Shown: piece by piece, positions 28,066 through 37,065 of the stretch
Position numbering within the stretch: position 1 is the first letter of the stretch
Layout: each line of letters begins with the position of its first letter
DNA from: Crateriforma conspicua
Lineage (GTDB): Bacteria; Planctomycetota; Planctomycetia; Pirellulales; Pirellulaceae
Assembly: GCF_007752935.1 (NCBI RefSeq)
Contig: NZ_CP036319.1
Coordinates: forward strand, 6,428,501 to 6,492,500
Length of the DNA stretch: 64,000 nt
Direction: 5' to 3'
Position numbers and translations under genes: made by a program
The notes under the pieces: generated by a model
What the model saw: the letters and a program-made list of their open reading frames with translations, nothing else
Told to the model about the DNA's origin: nothing
Database searches by the model: none

Positions 28066-28625
28066 CCTCCGCGTCGTCACGGACGGTACTGTTGGCCGTC
28101 GGTGGCGGTATCGCCGCATACAAGGTTGCGACCGTCTGCAGCCGCCTGTCCCAGGCCGGCCATCAGGTCCGTGTCGCCATGACCGAATCGGCCACCCAAT
28201 TCGTGGGTCCGGCAACCTTCGCCGCCCTATCCGGATCCGCCGTCGCCGGCGATGCGATCGATCCGCACTCCCGACCGCTGGGGCCCCACATCGAACTGGC
28301 CGATGGGATCGACTTGATGTTGATCGCACCGGCCACCGCTAATTTGATGGCCAAGTTTGCCGTCGGGATCGCCGACGATTTGATTTCCACGACCTATCTG
28401 CAAGTCACCGCGCCGGTACTGTTGGCGCCGGCGATGAGCGACATCATGTGGGAAAAACCGGCTGTCCAACGCAACGTTCAGCGTTTGCGGGACGACGGCT
28501 GTCATTTCGTGGGCCCCGAAACCGGATGGCTCAGTTGCCGTGCGTCCGGCACCGGACGAATGTCCGAACCTGAAACCATCGTCCAAGCCGCCCAAGACCT
28601 GTTGGCACCAACGAACACGAACTGA
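28062..28625 (+). CDS. coaC: Phosphopantothenoylcysteine decarboxylase (CoaC-type flavoprotein)
   Basis: The 187-residue flavoprotein domain has [15 protein letters not shown] (flavin site), [36 protein letters not shown] (His active site) and [10 protein letters not shown], where most members have PAMN. It decarboxylates phosphopantothenoylcysteine in coenzyme A synthesis. The usual C-terminal CoaB ligase domain of the bifunctional CoaBC protein is absent and not encoded next, so CoaB must be elsewhere. The protein is closer to the size of stand-alone decarboxylases. Confidence 0.9.
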   Translation: MTSASSRTVLLAVGGGIAAYKVATVCSRLSQAGHQVRVAMTESATQFVGPATFAALSGSAVAGDAIDPHSRPLGPHIELADGIDLMLIAPATANLMAKFAVGIADDLISTTYLQVTAPVLLAPAMSDIMWEKPAVQRNVQRLRDDGCHFVGPETGWLSCRASGTGRMSEPETIVQAAQDLLAPTNTN

Positions 28626-28626
28626 A

Positions 28627-30285
28627 ATGACACTGCACGTCTTTGGGCACCGCAACCCGGACACCGATGCGATCTGCAGCGCGATCGCTTATGCCGATTT
28701 CCTCCAACGGACGACGCGTCCCGATGCGGTCGCCGGCAGCTGCGGCCCGCCAAACGAGCGGACCGAATTTGCACTTCGTAAAGCCGGACTGCAGCCGCCC
28801 CGCATCACGATGGACGTTCGTCCGGAACTGCGAGACATCTGTAAACGCGATGTCATCTGTGCCCGTTCCGACGAGGTGTTCTACGAAGTCTATCAGCGGA
28901 TGAACCATCACGGCATCCGTTCGATCCCGGTGCTGGACGATTCGAAACACCTGATCGGCTTGGTCACGTTGCTGGACCTGTTAGAGCTGGTTTTCCAAGG
29001 CGGTGTCGACCCGATCCAATCACGCCAGGTTCGAACCAACCTGGATAAGGTCGTCAGCGTATTGGGCGGCAGTTTCCAGCACTCAATCGATACCGGCCGA
29101 AACGACGAATTGATCGTCACCGTCGGTGCGATGAGCGCCGAAGGTTTCACCCACCGGATGAAGCAGTTCCCCGCCGAACGTTTGCTGGTCGTCAGCGGCG
29201 ACCGTCCGACCATTCAATTGCCCGCTCTGGAAATGGGCGTCCGGGGCTTGGTGGTCACCGGCGGCTACGAATTGTCCAGCGGTTTGCTGCACTTGGCCCA
29301 GGCACGTGGCGTGACGGTGATTTGCAGCCCGTTCGACACCGCCACGACAACCATGCGGATCAAAGCGGCACGACTGATCGATGAAGTCGTCGACCGTGAT
29401 TTCATGTCGCTGCCGGGTAAACTGCCCGTAACGACGGCGCGCAACCAGATCTATCGGTCGCCACAAAGCGTGTTCCCGGTCTTGGAAGGGCCCGAATTAA
29501 TCGGTGTGCTTAGCAAAAGCGACCTGGTGAACCCGCCCCAGCCGGAATTGGTCTTGGTGGACCATAACGAACTGTCCCAAGCGGTCGCCGGCGCCGAAGA
29601 GGCAGATATCGTCGAAGTCTTGGATCACCACCGCCTGGGCGGATCTCTCAAATCCAGCGGCCCGATGCGATTCTTTATGGAACCGGTCGGATCGACTTGC
29701 ACCCTGGTCGCCCAGAAATTTCGCACCGCCCAAATTGATCCATCCCCCGGCATCGCCCTATGCATGGCGTCGGGCATTATCAGCGACACGCTGTTCCTCA
29801 GGTCGCCAACCGCGACCGAAGCCGATCGCGAAATTTTGGATTGGCTGCAATCCCTGTGCGATGTGGATCTGAAAGAATTCGCCGATGAGTTCTTTCAGGT
29901 CGGTTCGGCACTGCGCACATGCACGCCGGAGAAAGTCGTCCGCGAAGACTGCAAGGAATTCGAAGAAGCCGGGCGTCAATTTTCGATTTCCCAAATCGAA
30001 GAAATCGGCTTCGACCTGTTCTGGCAACGACAAGATGAATTGGCCGCCGCGTTGGAAGCCATGGCGGCGGAAAACGGTTACGAATTCTCGGCACTGTTGG
30101 TCACGGACATCGCCAGCAACGGTTCGCTTCTGTTGCTAAGCAATGAACCGGAGGGATGGGACGAAATCAACTATCCGCAACTGGAAGACAACCTGTACGA
30201 ACTGAAGAACGTTGTCAGCCGAAAGAAACAGTTGCTGCCGTTGATCATCAGCTTGCTGGAAACGGCTCCCGCCACCCCGAACTGA
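28627..30285 (+). CDS. Manganese-dependent inorganic pyrophosphatase (family II) with CBS and DRTGG domains
   Basis: The 552-residue protein starts at ATG 28627, one base after the coaC stop. The N-terminal DHH domain has VFGHRNPDTDAICSA (His and two Asp Mn2+ ligands). Then follow a first CBS domain (NHHGIRSIPVLDD), a DRTGG-like domain, a second CBS domain (SVFPVLEGPELIGVLSKSDLV), the rest of DHH with LVDHNELSQ and EVLDHHRLGG, and a DHHA2 end. This is the order of regulated CBS-PPases, which bind adenine nucleotides. It hydrolyses pyrophosphate. It is the last gene of the co-directional run beginning at the DAHP synthase. Confidence 0.92.
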   Translation: MTLHVFGHRNPDTDAICSAIAYADFLQRTTRPDAVAGSCGPPNERTEFALRKAGLQPPRITMDVRPELRDICKRDVICARSDEVFYEVYQRMNHHGIRSIPVLDDSKHLIGLVTLLDLLELVFQGGVDPIQSRQVRTNLDKVVSVLGGSFQHSIDTGRNDELIVTVGAMSAEGFTHRMKQFPAERLLVVSGDRPTIQLPALEMGVRGLVVTGGYELSSGLLHLAQARGVTVICSPFDTATTTMRIKAARLIDEVVDRDFMSLPGKLPVTTARNQIYRSPQSVFPVLEGPELIGVLSKSDLVNPPQPELVLVDHNELSQAVAGAEEADIVEVLDHHRLGGSLKSSGPMRFFMEPVGSTCTLVAQKFRTAQIDPSPGIALCMASGIISDTLFLRSPTATEADREILDWLQSLCDVDLKEFADEFFQVGSALRTCTPEKVVREDCKEFEEAGRQFSISQIEEIGFDLFWQRQDELAAALEAMAAENGYEFSALLVTDIASNGSLLLLSNEPEGWDEINYPQLEDNLYELKNVVSRKKQLLPLIISLLETAPATPN

Positions 30286-30313
30286 CCCATGGGCCGCGAT
30301 GTGGGTCAGTTCG
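30278..30313. terminator. Shared hairpin carrying both stop codons of convergent genes
   Basis: CGAACTGACCCA (30278-30289) and TGGGTCAGTTCG (30302-30313) are a perfect 12-bp inverted repeat with a 12-nt loop. The left arm contains the TGA of the pyrophosphatase gene (30283-30285); the right arm contains the TGA of the TolC-like gene on the other strand (30306-30308). There is no T-run, so termination activity is inferred from position. Confidence 0.6.
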
Positions 30314-32177
30314 CGGCGATCATCACATGGGTATCCTGCAGCAACGTGCCTGATTCGAATTGCACGTTCTTTGCCGCGATCGTGTACTCAGCCATGGACT
30401 GATAGTAACGTGTTTGCGATTCGCTTAATCGGCGTTGTGCATCCAACAGTTGCTCCAAACTGATCGGCAGTCCCGCTTCGCGATTGGCTTCCAGTGCGTC
30501 CAAAGCATCCTTGGCAGCCAAGTAACGGTTCAGGTTGGTTTCCGTTTGCACAAACGCGCGATCAGCCTCGGCGACACAGGCCACCAGATCGTGCAGCACC
30601 TGACGTTCCTGTTCCTTCAACAACGCTCGTTCGCGTGCGATGTTCAGCTTTGCATTGCGGACCGCAGCGTGGGCTTGGCGGAATCCCACCGGCATGCGGA
30701 ATTCCACGCCGGCTTCATACTCCTGATAGTCCATCGATCCAAATTCTTCGAACGCTGAATTGTCGCCAGCAAGTTGCTGTCCAAGACCTCGCAGGCGGTA
30801 GATGGTCACCAAATCCAGTTCGGGCAACAGGAAATTCTTCGCCGCCAACAACTCCATTTGTCGTCTGGCGACCAACAGACGCTGCTGTTGCAGTTCGGAC
30901 CGCAACCGAATCGCTTCCGCCGTCAGGGATTCGACATCGAAGATGATCGGTGCCGTCAAAGGGTCGTCCACGCAACGCAACAATTCTTCGTCGCCGATGG
31001 AAAGTCCGATCAGCAACCGAAGCCGTCGTTCGGCGGCCAACACACCGCCAATCCCGGCGAATGTCCCACCGCTGGTGGAATTATTGACTTGGGTCCGTTG
31101 AATCAGCTTTCCTGCAATCGCATCCTGATATTCGCTCAGGAATCGATAGTACTGTTCTCGGGCAAGTGCTTCGGCAGACCCACCGCGTCGGTTGGATGCC
31201 TTTTGCGCTTCATAGCTTCGCCACGTTTGCCGGCTGCGTTCCAGCGCGGCCCGTTTGGCATCCACGTCACGATAGGCAAACGCCAGATCCCAATAGGCGT
31301 TGATCACATTGCTGACGTAATCGCGTGCATCTTGGCGAAACTTCGCGGTGCTGATGTCGTTGTCCGCCTTGGCGATCAGAACGCCGTTGTACACGCCGGG
31401 AAGGGCCGCCGGTCCTGCGATCCGGTTGAAGGCCACGCCGGCACCCTGCAGCAGCGGTTGACGAAGCTCGGCATGCCACTGGGTCTGCCAGGCACTGGGC
31501 GTCAGGTTGCCCGTGGCATTGTTGGCGTCGTAGTCGGTGACGCTTCGCAAAGCAACTTCGGCACCGGTTGCCCCGCGTTTGGAAAGCTGAAAGACATAGT
31601 CGTGGGTGTCTTGCTTGAACGCATTGGCTCCCCCGCCGAAAAATCGGTTATTGAACCGTCGATCGTTGTTTTGCCATTTGCCAAACGCGTACAACTGGGC
31701 ATCAAAGGCGCTAAGGGCGGCTTCGATACTTTGCTGCGGATCAGTTTGCACCAACTGAAGCGTCTGATCGGACGCCAACTGCTCAGGCGCCCGTAGCACC
31801 GTGGCGTTCAGGTCACGCAGCACCTGCGTGTTGGTCATCGCGATTTGGATCACTTCCAACAAGGTCACATCGCGATAGGACGCCGATTCAAAAGCCTCCG
31901 GGTCCCGCAGCGTCATCGGCATCGGAGGTGGTTCGGGGTAGACCTCCGGCGGCGCACCGGCGTCGACGTCGCACATGATCGCATCCACGCACCGGGTGTC
32001 GTTGCCGATCGTTTCCGGAACACTGCGATAGGCCCGACAGCCCACGCCCGCGGTGATGACAGCGGCAACCACCAGCCACGCAATCCCCGGCCAGCCGGTG
32101 ACGACGAATCGGCGCTGTTGAAACCCCGCGGAAATGCCCCGGGATCGACGGTCGGATCGGACGATGAATCGCGTCAT
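30306..32177 (-). CDS. TolC-like outer-membrane efflux lipoprotein (module A)
   Basis: The protein has 623 residues from ATG 32177; an ATG at 32222 or 32258 would extend the N-terminus. A hydrophobic stretch (residues 31-46) ends in AGVGC with Cys47 as probable lipidation site. The rest shows two long helical repeats typical of outer-membrane efflux proteins: AELRQPLLQGAGVAFNRIAGP, TAKFRQDARDYVSNVINAYWDLAFAYRD, and later GVEFRMPVGFRQAHAAVRNAKL and QLLDAQRRLSESQTRYYQSMAEY. It probably forms a trimeric channel through the outer membrane. It is divergent from the module A adaptor genes with about 170 bp between, so a shared control region is likely. Confidence 0.88.
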   Translation of the reverse strand: MTRFIVRSDRRSRGISAGFQQRRFVVTGWPGIAWLVVAAVITAGVGCRAYRSVPETIGNDTRCVDAIMCDVDAGAPPEVYPEPPPMPMTLRDPEAFESASYRDVTLLEVIQIAMTNTQVLRDLNATVLRAPEQLASDQTLQLVQTDPQQSIEAALSAFDAQLYAFGKWQNNDRRFNNRFFGGGANAFKQDTHDYVFQLSKRGATGAEVALRSVTDYDANNATGNLTPSAWQTQWHAELRQPLLQGAGVAFNRIAGPAALPGVYNGVLIAKADNDISTAKFRQDARDYVSNVINAYWDLAFAYRDVDAKRAALERSRQTWRSYEAQKASNRRGGSAEALAREQYYRFLSEYQDAIAGKLIQRTQVNNSTSGGTFAGIGGVLAAERRLRLLIGLSIGDEELLRCVDDPLTAPIIFDVESLTAEAIRLRSELQQQRLLVARRQMELLAAKNFLLPELDLVTIYRLRGLGQQLAGDNSAFEEFGSMDYQEYEAGVEFRMPVGFRQAHAAVRNAKLNIARERALLKEQERQVLHDLVACVAEADRAFVQTETNLNRYLAAKDALDALEANREAGLPISLEQLLDAQRRLSESQTRYYQSMAEYTIAAKNVQFESGTLLQDTHVMIAAN

Positions 32178-32348
32178 GGTCTTTTGAATCGGACGCCGGC
32201 CAGGCCGGCTGATACGCATCATCGTTATTGTTCGTCCGACCGGTACGACCGTATCCAATCATTCCGTCACGAAACGCGCACGTGAAACGGATGTCGGCTG
32301 TTTCACGATTCACTGCGACTGGATTTCAAAGGCTGTTGGTTAGACTGG

Positions 32349-33734
32349 ATGTCGACCATGGCTCCGCAAAACGTCTCCCATACCGCCGGTCGCGACGCCG
32401 CCACGTCTCGCGACACTGCTACCTGGACCAATGTCGCCGCCAACGCGATCGACCAGCTGGACGTTGCTGCGCAGACCGCCACCAAGCTTCAACCATTCTT
32501 GGACAACGCACTCGGTGTTGTCGTCCAGACCGTCGGCGCGACCCGATGCACCTTGTCGCTGCTGGAACAAGGTGTCCCCCGCGTGCTGGCCAGTCGCCTC
32601 GCGTCCGATCCGTCACCGTCCGAAACTCCCGCGACGACCACCACCACGGCACGAATCCGACGGGCGGACGTTTCCCCAGATACCGCCTTGGAACTGATGG
32701 CACAATGGCCACAGGGGCACCGCTTCGCCGCAGCGTCGCAATCGACCATGACGGACGTTGATCAGCAGCAACCGGTCGACGAGTTTCTCACGTCAGTACT
32801 GCAACTGTGTCAAACCGTCTTTCTGAAAGACCAGTACGCGCGATACCGGACCTTCACGCCCACCGCATCTCCGGACGAATCATCGACCTCATCCGGCCGA
32901 AAACAAAAGATCCGGCTCGCCACCGTTTTGATCATCGCCTTGGGATTGATCGGCATCGTTCCGGTACCGTTCCACTTACCCGTTGACGGCGTGATTCGGG
33001 CCAAAAATCAGTTTGGTATCTATGCCCCGGTGTCTGGCAGGATCGCCGAGGTTGCGGTCACCGACGGCCAGAACGTCAAAGAAGGCCAAGTTTTGCTGGT
33101 GTTGGAAAATGCCGATCTGCAACTGCGCCGCAGCAACGTGATCGGTGAATTGGCAACCGCGGAAGCCGAGCTGACCAGTTTGCGGGCCGGATCCTCAAAG
33201 GCCTCCGGCGAATCCGATCCCAACCAAGGCCTTCGGCAATCGGTGCTGCGCACAAAAATCGATGCGCTGCGAAAGCAGGTCGAACTGGCCAATCAAATTC
33301 ACGAGACCTTGACGCTGCGTGCACCCATCACAGGACGCGTGAACAGCGATTCGACATGGAATCATCGTACCGGCCAGAACATCGCAGCGGGCCAGTGGTT
33401 CATGGACATCGTGTCCGATGACGAAGGTTACGTTGCGGTCATGTCGTTGCCCGAACGTCAGTTTGGATACCTCGGCGATGAAAGGATCCCCTGCGACTTT
33501 CGATTACGGTCCGCCCCCGAATCCAACCTATCGGGAACCGTGCAAACGGTCGCCGATACGGTGTCCCTTCGCCCCGACGGAACATCAGTCGTTGAGATGA
33601 CGATACCGGTGGATTCGAATAACGGCCTGCGAAACGGGGCCGAAATCGTTGGTCACATCACTCCGGGGCGGCGTCCGCTTGGATTTGTCCTTTTCCGGCC
33701 CATCATCGAAGCTTTCAGGAACCAGCGATGGTGA
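32349..33734 (+). CDS. Module A membrane-fusion protein with cytosolic N-terminal GAF-like region
   Basis: The 461-residue protein has three visible parts. Residues 1 to about 185 form a soluble region resembling a degenerate GAF sensor (FLDNALGVVVQTVGATRCTLSLLEQGVPRVLAS). One TM helix lies at about 186-206 (ATVLIIALGLIGIVPVPF). A HlyD-type barrel-sandwich and hairpin follow (VDGVIRAKNQFGIYAPVSGRIAEVAV, LTLRAPITGRVNS). The adaptor part would sit in the periplasm and the GAF-like part in the cytosol. It is the smaller counterpart of the module B protein at 55430-57478. The next gene overlaps its end by 7 bp. Confidence 0.8.
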   Translation: MSTMAPQNVSHTAGRDAATSRDTATWTNVAANAIDQLDVAAQTATKLQPFLDNALGVVVQTVGATRCTLSLLEQGVPRVLASRLASDPSPSETPATTTTTARIRRADVSPDTALELMAQWPQGHRFAAASQSTMTDVDQQQPVDEFLTSVLQLCQTVFLKDQYARYRTFTPTASPDESSTSSGRKQKIRLATVLIIALGLIGIVPVPFHLPVDGVIRAKNQFGIYAPVSGRIAEVAVTDGQNVKEGQVLLVLENADLQLRRSNVIGELATAEAELTSLRAGSSKASGESDPNQGLRQSVLRTKIDALRKQVELANQIHETLTLRAPITGRVNSDSTWNHRTGQNIAAGQWFMDIVSDDEGYVAVMSLPERQFGYLGDERIPCDFRLRSAPESNLSGTVQTVADTVSLRPDGTSVVEMTIPVDSNNGLRNGAEIVGHITPGRRPLGFVLFRPIIEAFRNQRW

Positions 33735-34819
33735 AGCGACTTTCGATCGTTACGTTGGGTATGTCCGCAGCCTGCGTTGTGCTGTCCCGCCCCTGTCTTG
33801 CCGAAGACGCACACCACCGTATCGGCGGTTTGGTCGTCGTCGCAGTGGATTCAGCAGCGGTGTCTTCATCGATCGAGGGGCGCGTGGAATCCGTTCAAGC
33901 CGTCGAAGGCGATGACGTTTCGCAGGATCAATGCGTCATTTCGCTGAACAGCTTCGAAGCCGATCTGCGTCATCGATTGGCGAAAAGTAACGTTCAAATT
34001 GCTGTTGAACGGTCGTCGAAGAATCGCCAAACCGCGGCCGCCGAAATCGCATTACGCGAAGCCAAGCAGTTATTGGATGAATTCCTTTCGACCCAAGAAA
34101 TCAATCAACGCAAAGCCGAAAACGATCTGTCGATCCGAGCCGCCGAAAAAGCAGAATCGGTCGCACAAAACGAACTCGAACGCGCCCGAAAGGCACGCGA
34201 GAACTTCTCCGCTTCGATATCTGAATCCGAGATTGATGCGTTGGAGTTGGCCTATCAAAACCGCCAATTGGAAACTCGACAAGCCCGATTTGAACACAGT
34301 CTGGCACAACTGGACGTTGCCGCAGGAAAACGTCGAATCGACACGCTGCAAACCCGCATCGATGCGGCAGAACAAGCACGCATCGAATCCGCATCGCTGG
34401 ATCAAATTCTGCGCTGGCAGGCCGAAATCGAACAGCATCAAGAAAAATTGGCATCGCTGCATCTGAATCAACACCGGCTGACATCTCCCATCACCGGCAC
34501 CTTGGTATCGGTAGCGGTCCATCCCGGTGATTGGATCGAGCAGGGGCAAACCGTGGCACGTGTCGTGAATTTGCAGCGTTTGCGGGCGGAAGGATTTATC
34601 CCTTTTGCAGATGTCGAATCACTTCGCCGAACTTCCAATCTGAACATCAAGATTCAAGTGGCAGGCGGCGAAACCGTCACCGTAAAACCAACACGCCAGT
34701 TCATTAGTCCGGAAATCGATCCGATCACCCAGGAAACACGTGTCTGGTTTGAATTCCCGAATCCGGAACGCAGGATCAAACCAGGCCTTTCGGCGATTCT
34801 GACGATGGGTGCGCCGTGA
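33728..34819 (+). CDS. Module A HlyD-family periplasmic adaptor
   Basis: The 363-residue exported protein begins with a signal peptide (MVKRLSIVTLGMSAACVVLSRPCLA-ED). The biotinyl-lipoyl-like half motif is SSSIEGRVESVQAVEGDDVSQDQ. A long helical hairpin (residues 80-230) rich in Glu, Gln and Lys follows, then LTSPITGTLVSVAVHPGDWIEQGQTVA and a beta-barrel. It resembles adaptors of tripartite efflux systems and the module B gene at 54391-55356. Its gene overlaps both neighbours, which supports one transcript with the M50 protein. It probably bridges inner and outer membrane partners. Confidence 0.85.
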   Translation: MVKRLSIVTLGMSAACVVLSRPCLAEDAHHRIGGLVVVAVDSAAVSSSIEGRVESVQAVEGDDVSQDQCVISLNSFEADLRHRLAKSNVQIAVERSSKNRQTAAAEIALREAKQLLDEFLSTQEINQRKAENDLSIRAAEKAESVAQNELERARKARENFSASISESEIDALELAYQNRQLETRQARFEHSLAQLDVAAGKRRIDTLQTRIDAAEQARIESASLDQILRWQAEIEQHQEKLASLHLNQHRLTSPITGTLVSVAVHPGDWIEQGQTVARVVNLQRLRAEGFIPFADVESLRRTSNLNIKIQVAGGETVTVKPTRQFISPEIDPITQETRVWFEFPNPERRIKPGLSAILTMGAP

Positions 34820-37026
34820 AAGTCCGTTCAATCTCTGCTAGGGCAACACAACTCTCCGGTGCATCCTTTCGTCTGAACCGAAAATTAGTTCATCGAAAGA
34901 TTCGATTCGGTCGGAAAACGACTTGGGTGGTCAAGCGAATCGCCGACGAGGCTTTTTTTTACTTTGATGAAGCGGAACACTGGATCCTTCAACAACTGAC
35001 AAGTCCACTGACCATCGGCCAATTGATGGACCGCTGTCGCAACAACATGCGGGACCAAGCTCCGTCACCTGGCGCACTTTCCGAGTTCGTCCGAATGCTG
35101 GCCGGCAACCATCTGTTGTTGGTCGGAAACGAAAGACCAATCGCAGACGATGTCGCATCGCCAAGTCGTCGTCATGATTACTCGCTTCATCCATTGGCGC
35201 TGCGTTTGCCTGGAATCGACGCCAGCCAATTTTTCGACTGGGCCGCCACATGCACGCGATTCATCCCCCGTTCCTTGGCCTTCGGCATCTACCTGACACT
35301 CTTGGCCATCGCAGGCGGTGTGGCATGGACCGACTTTCCCGCCCTGGTTACAGACATCCGCGGCGCAGCACAGCGCATGCCCACGCAGTGGGTTTGGTTC
35401 ATCATGGCCCTCGCGTTGGCAAAAGTGTGTCATGAAATTGCACACGCATCGGCTTGTCATTTGGCCGGCGGGCGATGTCGAAACGTCGGCGTCATGTTTC
35501 TGTTCGGTGTCCCCTGTTTGTACTGCGATGTCAGCGATGCTTGGCTAATGCCACAGCGATGGCATCGTGTTCTGGTGTCTGCCGCGGGCATGATGGCCGA
35601 ATGGTTCATCGCCGCCATCTGTGTGTTGATATGGTGGACCAGCCAACCGGGAATTCTTCACGACACCGCGTCATTGTTGATCATGGTTTGCACGGCCAGC
35701 ACGCTGGTTTTCAACGGCAATCCGCTGATGCGTTATGACGGGTATTTCATTTTGTCAGACCTTTGGGGAAAGCCAAACTTGGCTCAGCGATCAACGACCG
35801 CACTGCGTGAATTCGCATACCACCTATTTCACGGCAGTCGTGATGCATCGCTCGCTTGCGAACACGACGACGACGACACCAGCGTTGCCCTATTGGTCTA
35901 TGGACTTGCCAGCGTTTTGTACCGTGCGTTGGTCCTATCGTTCATCAGCTTGGTTGCGATGCGTTGGGTCAGCGGCACACCTTGGTTTTGGCCGGTAACA
36001 TTGCTGATCATCGCGACCGTTGTACGCGTGTTTTTCGCCAGGATCGGTAAACAAGACGATGCCGATACCGCACCAAATCGTTCATCGCATGCCGATCCCG
36101 AACAAACGCGACGCCCCATGATGGTCGGCGCCGCAATCGTGGCCCTGTCACTTGTGGTGCTGGTCGTTCCGTTGCCACGCACACTATCGGTCGACGGTGT
36201 CGTGCTTCCGGACAAGCACCAGGAGATCCGGCTGTCCGGATCAGGCCGGATCATTGATGCGGTCCGGCCCGGCATTGTGCTGGAACAAGATCAAACCATT
36301 CTGCAAGCTGACGATTGGGTCAATCGCTGGGAACTGCTGCGCTGCGACGCTGCCACGGATTCGATTCGGAATCATATCAACGCGATCCGGTTGATGCGAA
36401 CGCAGAATCCGGTCCTTTCACAACAGCTTCCGGCGTTGACTGAACAACTGCACGCGTCCATCACGCAATCGCAGACCCTGCAATCGCAATTGAAACTGAT
36501 GCATCTTCGGGCCGAAGCCGGCCAGATGGTTTTTGACACACAGAAAGTGATGCCTTCGCGGGATCAAAAACAACGACGTTGGATCGGGTCACCGTTTGCA
36601 TCCGAAAATCGTGGATGCGTTGTCCCTGCCGGGCAGAGTCTTGGCTTGGTGGGAGATGCAAACAAACGTATTGTCCAATTGGCACTTCCACAGGAACAGT
36701 TGGACCTGGTCCGTATCGGCCAGCACGTCAGAATTCCGCTATCAGGGCGAAGCGATCCTGCTGAGGGAACGATTCGTTCGATCGCACAAATGCCAAGTAC
36801 CGGTTCCGGGATGTCGCTTCGATCGGCGATCGATTCATTCAATGTCGATTTGCCGGCGGCTCAAGCACGGGCAGCAAACTCTTACCAGGTCAACGTAGAA
36901 CTGGATGCATCGATCTTCCATCGGCCGTTGCCGGTTCACCTGTCCGTGGTTGGCCGAATCGAATTACCCAAAGCCGCGATCTATCAACGTGTGTGGCGAT
37001 TCTTGATCGAAAACTTTTCGTATTGA
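34816..37026 (+). CDS. Module A PqqD-like / M50 peptidase / HlyD fusion membrane protein
   Basis: The 736-residue protein starts with GTG overlapping the previous stop by 4 bp. Residues 35-105 resemble a PqqD-like winged-helix domain (FYFDEAEHWILQQL, GALSEFVRMLAGNHLLLV). The M50 core has LAKVCHEIAHASACH, with HEIAH at 206-210, PCLYCDVSDAWLMP, and NGNPLMRYDGYFILSDL carrying the conserved Asp. Several TM helices surround these. A further TM at about 435-455 precedes a periplasmic HlyD-like arm (SVDGVVLPDKHQEIRLSGSGRIIDAV). All M50 catalytic residues appear intact, so intramembrane or juxtamembrane proteolysis is possible. The paralogue at 52070-54307 has the same order. Confidence 0.85.
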   Translation: MKVRSISARATQLSGASFRLNRKLVHRKIRFGRKTTWVVKRIADEAFFYFDEAEHWILQQLTSPLTIGQLMDRCRNNMRDQAPSPGALSEFVRMLAGNHLLLVGNERPIADDVASPSRRHDYSLHPLALRLPGIDASQFFDWAATCTRFIPRSLAFGIYLTLLAIAGGVAWTDFPALVTDIRGAAQRMPTQWVWFIMALALAKVCHEIAHASACHLAGGRCRNVGVMFLFGVPCLYCDVSDAWLMPQRWHRVLVSAAGMMAEWFIAAICVLIWWTSQPGILHDTASLLIMVCTASTLVFNGNPLMRYDGYFILSDLWGKPNLAQRSTTALREFAYHLFHGSRDASLACEHDDDDTSVALLVYGLASVLYRALVLSFISLVAMRWVSGTPWFWPVTLLIIATVVRVFFARIGKQDDADTAPNRSSHADPEQTRRPMMVGAAIVALSLVVLVVPLPRTLSVDGVVLPDKHQEIRLSGSGRIIDAVRPGIVLEQDQTILQADDWVNRWELLRCDAATDSIRNHINAIRLMRTQNPVLSQQLPALTEQLHASITQSQTLQSQLKLMHLRAEAGQMVFDTQKVMPSRDQKQRRWIGSPFASENRGCVVPAGQSLGLVGDANKRIVQLALPQEQLDLVRIGQHVRIPLSGRSDPAEGTIRSIAQMPSTGSGMSLRSAIDSFNVDLPAAQARAANSYQVNVELDASIFHRPLPVHLSVVGRIELPKAAIYQRVWRFLIENFSY

Positions 37027-37065
37027 TCGTGGGTTCGCATGACGCAAAGCCGCCACTTCGAACGA

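Noticed and set aside
36152-36394. Alternative frames within module A genes as frameshift evidence
   Set aside because: The main frames are continuous with conserved motifs throughout; no frameshift is needed.
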